The notes under the pieces were generated by a model. It worked only from the letters and a program-made list of their open reading frames with translations, was not told the origin of the DNA and did not search any database. Both the position numbers and the translations under genes were made by a program. Shown piece by piece: positions 14,082 to 15,673 of a stretch of 15,673 bases of DNA (its first letter is position 1; each line of letters opens with the position of its first letter). This DNA is from Bacteroidia bacterium (GTDB taxonomy: Bacteria; Planctomycetota; Phycisphaerae; Phycisphaerales; SM1A02): contig JASGCG010000007.1 of the NCBI GenBank assembly GCA_030054235.1, forward strand, positions 1 through 15,673, given 5' to 3'.

Positions 14082-15493
14082 CCACGCTGACGTCACGATT
14101 GGAGCGAGCCCGCGAGCGGCTCGCCGGCCATGGGCAGGACCACGTGCTGCACCATGCGGCGAGCCTCGATCCGGTGCGGCTCGACCATCTGCTCGACCAG
14201 GTCGATGCACTCTCGCTCGAACAGGTCGATGCCCTTGCCGCGGCGCTCGACGACGACGGCGGCTTCGTGCTGCCGGCCGACCTCGCGCCGGCCACGATCG
14301 TCCGCCGCTCGCCGCTCGACGCACAGTGGACCGCGCATGGCGAAGCGCTCGTGCGCGCAGGCAAGGTCGCGTGCTTCATGGTGGCCGGCGGCCAGGGCAC
14401 GCGCCTGGGCTGGGATGCGCCCAAGGGCACCTTCCCCGCCACGCCGATCACGCAGGCCCCGCTCTTCCAGGTCTTCGCCGAGCAGATCCTGGCCGCGCGG
14501 CAGCGTTTCGGCGCGATGATCCGCTGGTACATCATGACGAGCCCGATGAACGACGCGCCCACGCGCGAGTTCTTCGCGAGCCATGATCACTTCGGGCTCG
14601 GGGCGGACACGGTCATGTTCTTCCCGCAGGGCACGCTGCCCTCGCTGACCCTCGATGGCAAGCTGCTCTTGGCCGAGACCGACGAGATCGCGGTGAATCC
14701 CGATGGCCACGGCGGCTCGTTGCGCGCCCTGCGCCACTCCGGCGCGCTCGATGACATGCGCGCGCACGGCATCGAGCACATCAGCTACTTCCAGGTCGAC
14801 AACCCGCTCGTGCACGCGGTCGATCCGCGCTTCGTGGGCGTGCACGCCGCGCACCCCGACTCGAGCGGCGAGATGACGAGCAAGATGGTCGCCAAGCGCG
14901 ATGCTGCCGAGAAAGTCGGCGTGTTCTGCACCTCCGGCGGCCGCACCATGGTCGTCGAGTACAGCGATCTGCCGGCCGCGCTCGCTGCCGAGCGCGATGG
15001 CTCCGGCCGCCTTCGCTTCGATGCCGGGAGCATCGCGATCCACATGCTGTCGCGGGAGTTCGTCGAACGCCTGACCGCGCACGGCCTGGCGCTGCCCCTG
15101 CACAAGGCGCGCAAGAAGGTGCCGTTCGTCAACGATGACGGCGTGCGCGTGGAACCCACCTCGCCCAACGCCATCAAGATGGAGACCTTCGTCTTCGATG
15201 CGATCCCCATGGCCCGCGCGAGCCTGGTCCTCGAGACCGACCGTGCCGAGGAGTTCGCCCCGATCAAGAACGCCGACGGCGACGACAGCCCCGCCACCAG
15301 CATCGCCGCACAGAGCGCTCGCGCCGCGCGCTGGCTCGAGGCTGCGGGCTGGGCGATCCCCCGCTCCGCCGAGGGCGCACCTGATTGCACCATCGAGCTC
15401 TCGCCCTTGGCGGCATCGTGCGAAGCGGCGTGCGCGCGGCTTGCTGCACGTGCCATCGAACGCGGCGCCCGGCTGGCGATCACGCCAGGCTGA
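14078..15493 (+). CDS. UAP1/AGX-type UDP-N-acetylglucosamine pyrophosphorylase (UDPGP family)
   Basis: The 471-residue product resembles eukaryotic UDP-N-acetylhexosamine pyrophosphorylases more than the bacterial GlmU or GalU types. An N-terminal helical segment (1-95) precedes the nucleotide-binding loop 'MVAGGQGTRLG' (101-111) with K116. Then come 'FFPQGTLPSL' (181-190), 'NPDGHGG' (207-213), 'VDNPL' (240-244), 'AGSIAIH' (316-322), 'IKMETFVFD' (366-374) and 'FAPIKNADG' (393-401). These match UAP1 motifs in order. The reaction would be UTP plus GlcNAc-1-P (or a related hexose-1-phosphate) giving UDP-sugar and pyrophosphate. Some planctomycete homologues are annotated only as UDPGP family or UTP-glucose-1-phosphate uridylyltransferase, so the sugar is not certain. 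The ATG at 14078 overlaps the phoU stop. The 3' end overlaps the convergent recJ gene by 14 bases. Confidence 0.88.
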   Translation: MTTLTSRLERARERLAGHGQDHVLHHAASLDPVRLDHLLDQVDALSLEQVDALAAALDDDGGFVLPADLAPATIVRRSPLDAQWTAHGEALVRAGKVACFMVAGGQGTRLGWDAPKGTFPATPITQAPLFQVFAEQILAARQRFGAMIRWYIMTSPMNDAPTREFFASHDHFGLGADTVMFFPQGTLPSLTLDGKLLLAETDEIAVNPDGHGGSLRALRHSGALDDMRAHGIEHISYFQVDNPLVHAVDPRFVGVHAAHPDSSGEMTSKMVAKRDAAEKVGVFCTSGGRTMVVEYSDLPAALAAERDGSGRLRFDAGSIAIHMLSREFVERLTAHGLALPLHKARKKVPFVNDDGVRVEPTSPNAIKMETFVFDAIPMARASLVLETDRAEEFAPIKNADGDDSPATSIAAQSARAARWLEAAGWAIPRSAEGAPDCTIELSPLAASCEAACARLAARAIERGARLAITPG

Positions 15494-15673
15494 TGTCGCG
15501 GATCACGAGCTGGGGCGTGCGACGCCCGTTCCACGCATTGATGTTGGCTTCGGCAAGCACATCGCACGGCACGCCGCGGCGCAAGCGCGTGGCCAGGTCG
15601 CCAGCACCGAACCACACGGCATCGATCCGCGCACCATCCTGAGCAATGGCCAGGCGCAGATGCGGACTGCCGG
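15480..15673 (-). CDS. recJ: Single-stranded-DNA-specific exonuclease RecJ, C-terminal fragment (partial)
   Basis: The last 63 residues of a minus-strand gene enter from the right edge and stop at 15480-15482. They read as the C-terminal OB-fold of RecJ: 'GSPHLRLAI', then 'IDAVWFGAGD', and the diagnostic 'NINAWNGRRTPQLVIRDI' near the end, which matches the family's conserved N-x-W-N-G-x-x-x-x-Q-L-x-I-x-D ending. RecJ is a 5'-3' ssDNA exonuclease in recombination and repair; its catalytic DHH domains would lie outside the window. The gene's last 14 bases overlap the 3' end of the UAP1-like gene on the other strand. The call rests on a short but very characteristic segment. Confidence 0.82.
   Translation of the reverse strand, partial: GSPHLRLAIAQDGARIDAVWFGAGDLATRLRRGVPCDVLAEANINAWNGRRTPQLVIRDISLA

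Noticed and set aside
14188..14240. Repeated 'CAGGTCGATGC' words near the start of the UAP1-like gene
   Set aside because: They encode a repeated QVDAL helix segment in the N-terminal region and do not form a DNA repeat array.
14093..15103. A 336-codon minus-strand open frame opposite the UAP1-like gene
   Set aside because: Antisense shadow; the plus strand carries an ordered set of UDPGP-family motifs.

Overview
This is a dense, GC-rich chromosomal segment with 13 protein-coding genes, two of them cut by the window edges. No gap between genes reaches 100 bases. I see no rRNA, tRNA, CRISPR array, insertion sequence or integration site. The gene content fits a member of the Planctomycetota, most likely a Phycisphaerae-like lineage. 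The clues are a secreted protein resembling the N-terminal region of planctomycetal PQQ-type beta-propeller proteins, a Ser/Thr kinase joined to a membrane helix and TPRs, a PTPS-III-type pterin enzyme, a eukaryote-like UDP-sugar pyrophosphorylase and a CysN-CysC fusion. The lineage is an inference from family resemblance, not from a marker gene.

Layout from left to right. (1) 1-871 (-) is a partial secreted protein, divergent from a small lipoprotein at 923-1399 (+). (2) 1466-3986 (-) holds a PTPS-III-like enzyme followed one base later by polyphosphate kinase ppk1. (3) 4086-5477 (+) is a phosphoglucosamine mutase (glmM-like), divergent from the PTPS gene. It meets the kinase gene tail to tail with no base between the stop codons. 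(4) 5478-9201 (-) is a tightly coupled trio, dapA, a Nudix hydrolase and a membrane Ser/Thr kinase with TPRs, joined by GTGA and ATGA overlaps. (5) 9241-12716 (-) is cysD, cysNC and pdxJ. (6) 12757-15493 (+) is a stand-alone cysC, phoU and a UAP1-type UDP-sugar pyrophosphorylase, divergent from cysD. (7) 15480-15673 (-) is the C-terminus of recJ, overlapping the preceding gene tail to tail.

Functionally the window mixes sulfate activation (CysD, CysN and CysC, giving APS then PAPS), phosphate and polyphosphate handling (PPK1, PhoU), cell-envelope precursors (GlmM and the UAP1-like enzyme for UDP-GlcNAc, DapA for diaminopimelate and lysine), and cofactors (PdxJ for vitamin B6, PTPS-III for folate).

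Two observations stand out. First, all eight genes that begin a transcription unit or follow a gap of more than 30 bases carry a TANNNT hexamer ending 6-11 bases before the start codon. None of the six genes that directly follow another gene has one. This suggests leaderless or nearly leaderless transcription. Second, the kinase domain fused to CysN lacks several residues and the C-terminal part of a working APS kinase, while an intact cysC is transcribed divergently 40 bp from cysD. I did not find a clearly new multi-gene system; the rest are recognisable housekeeping families in unusual neighbourhoods.
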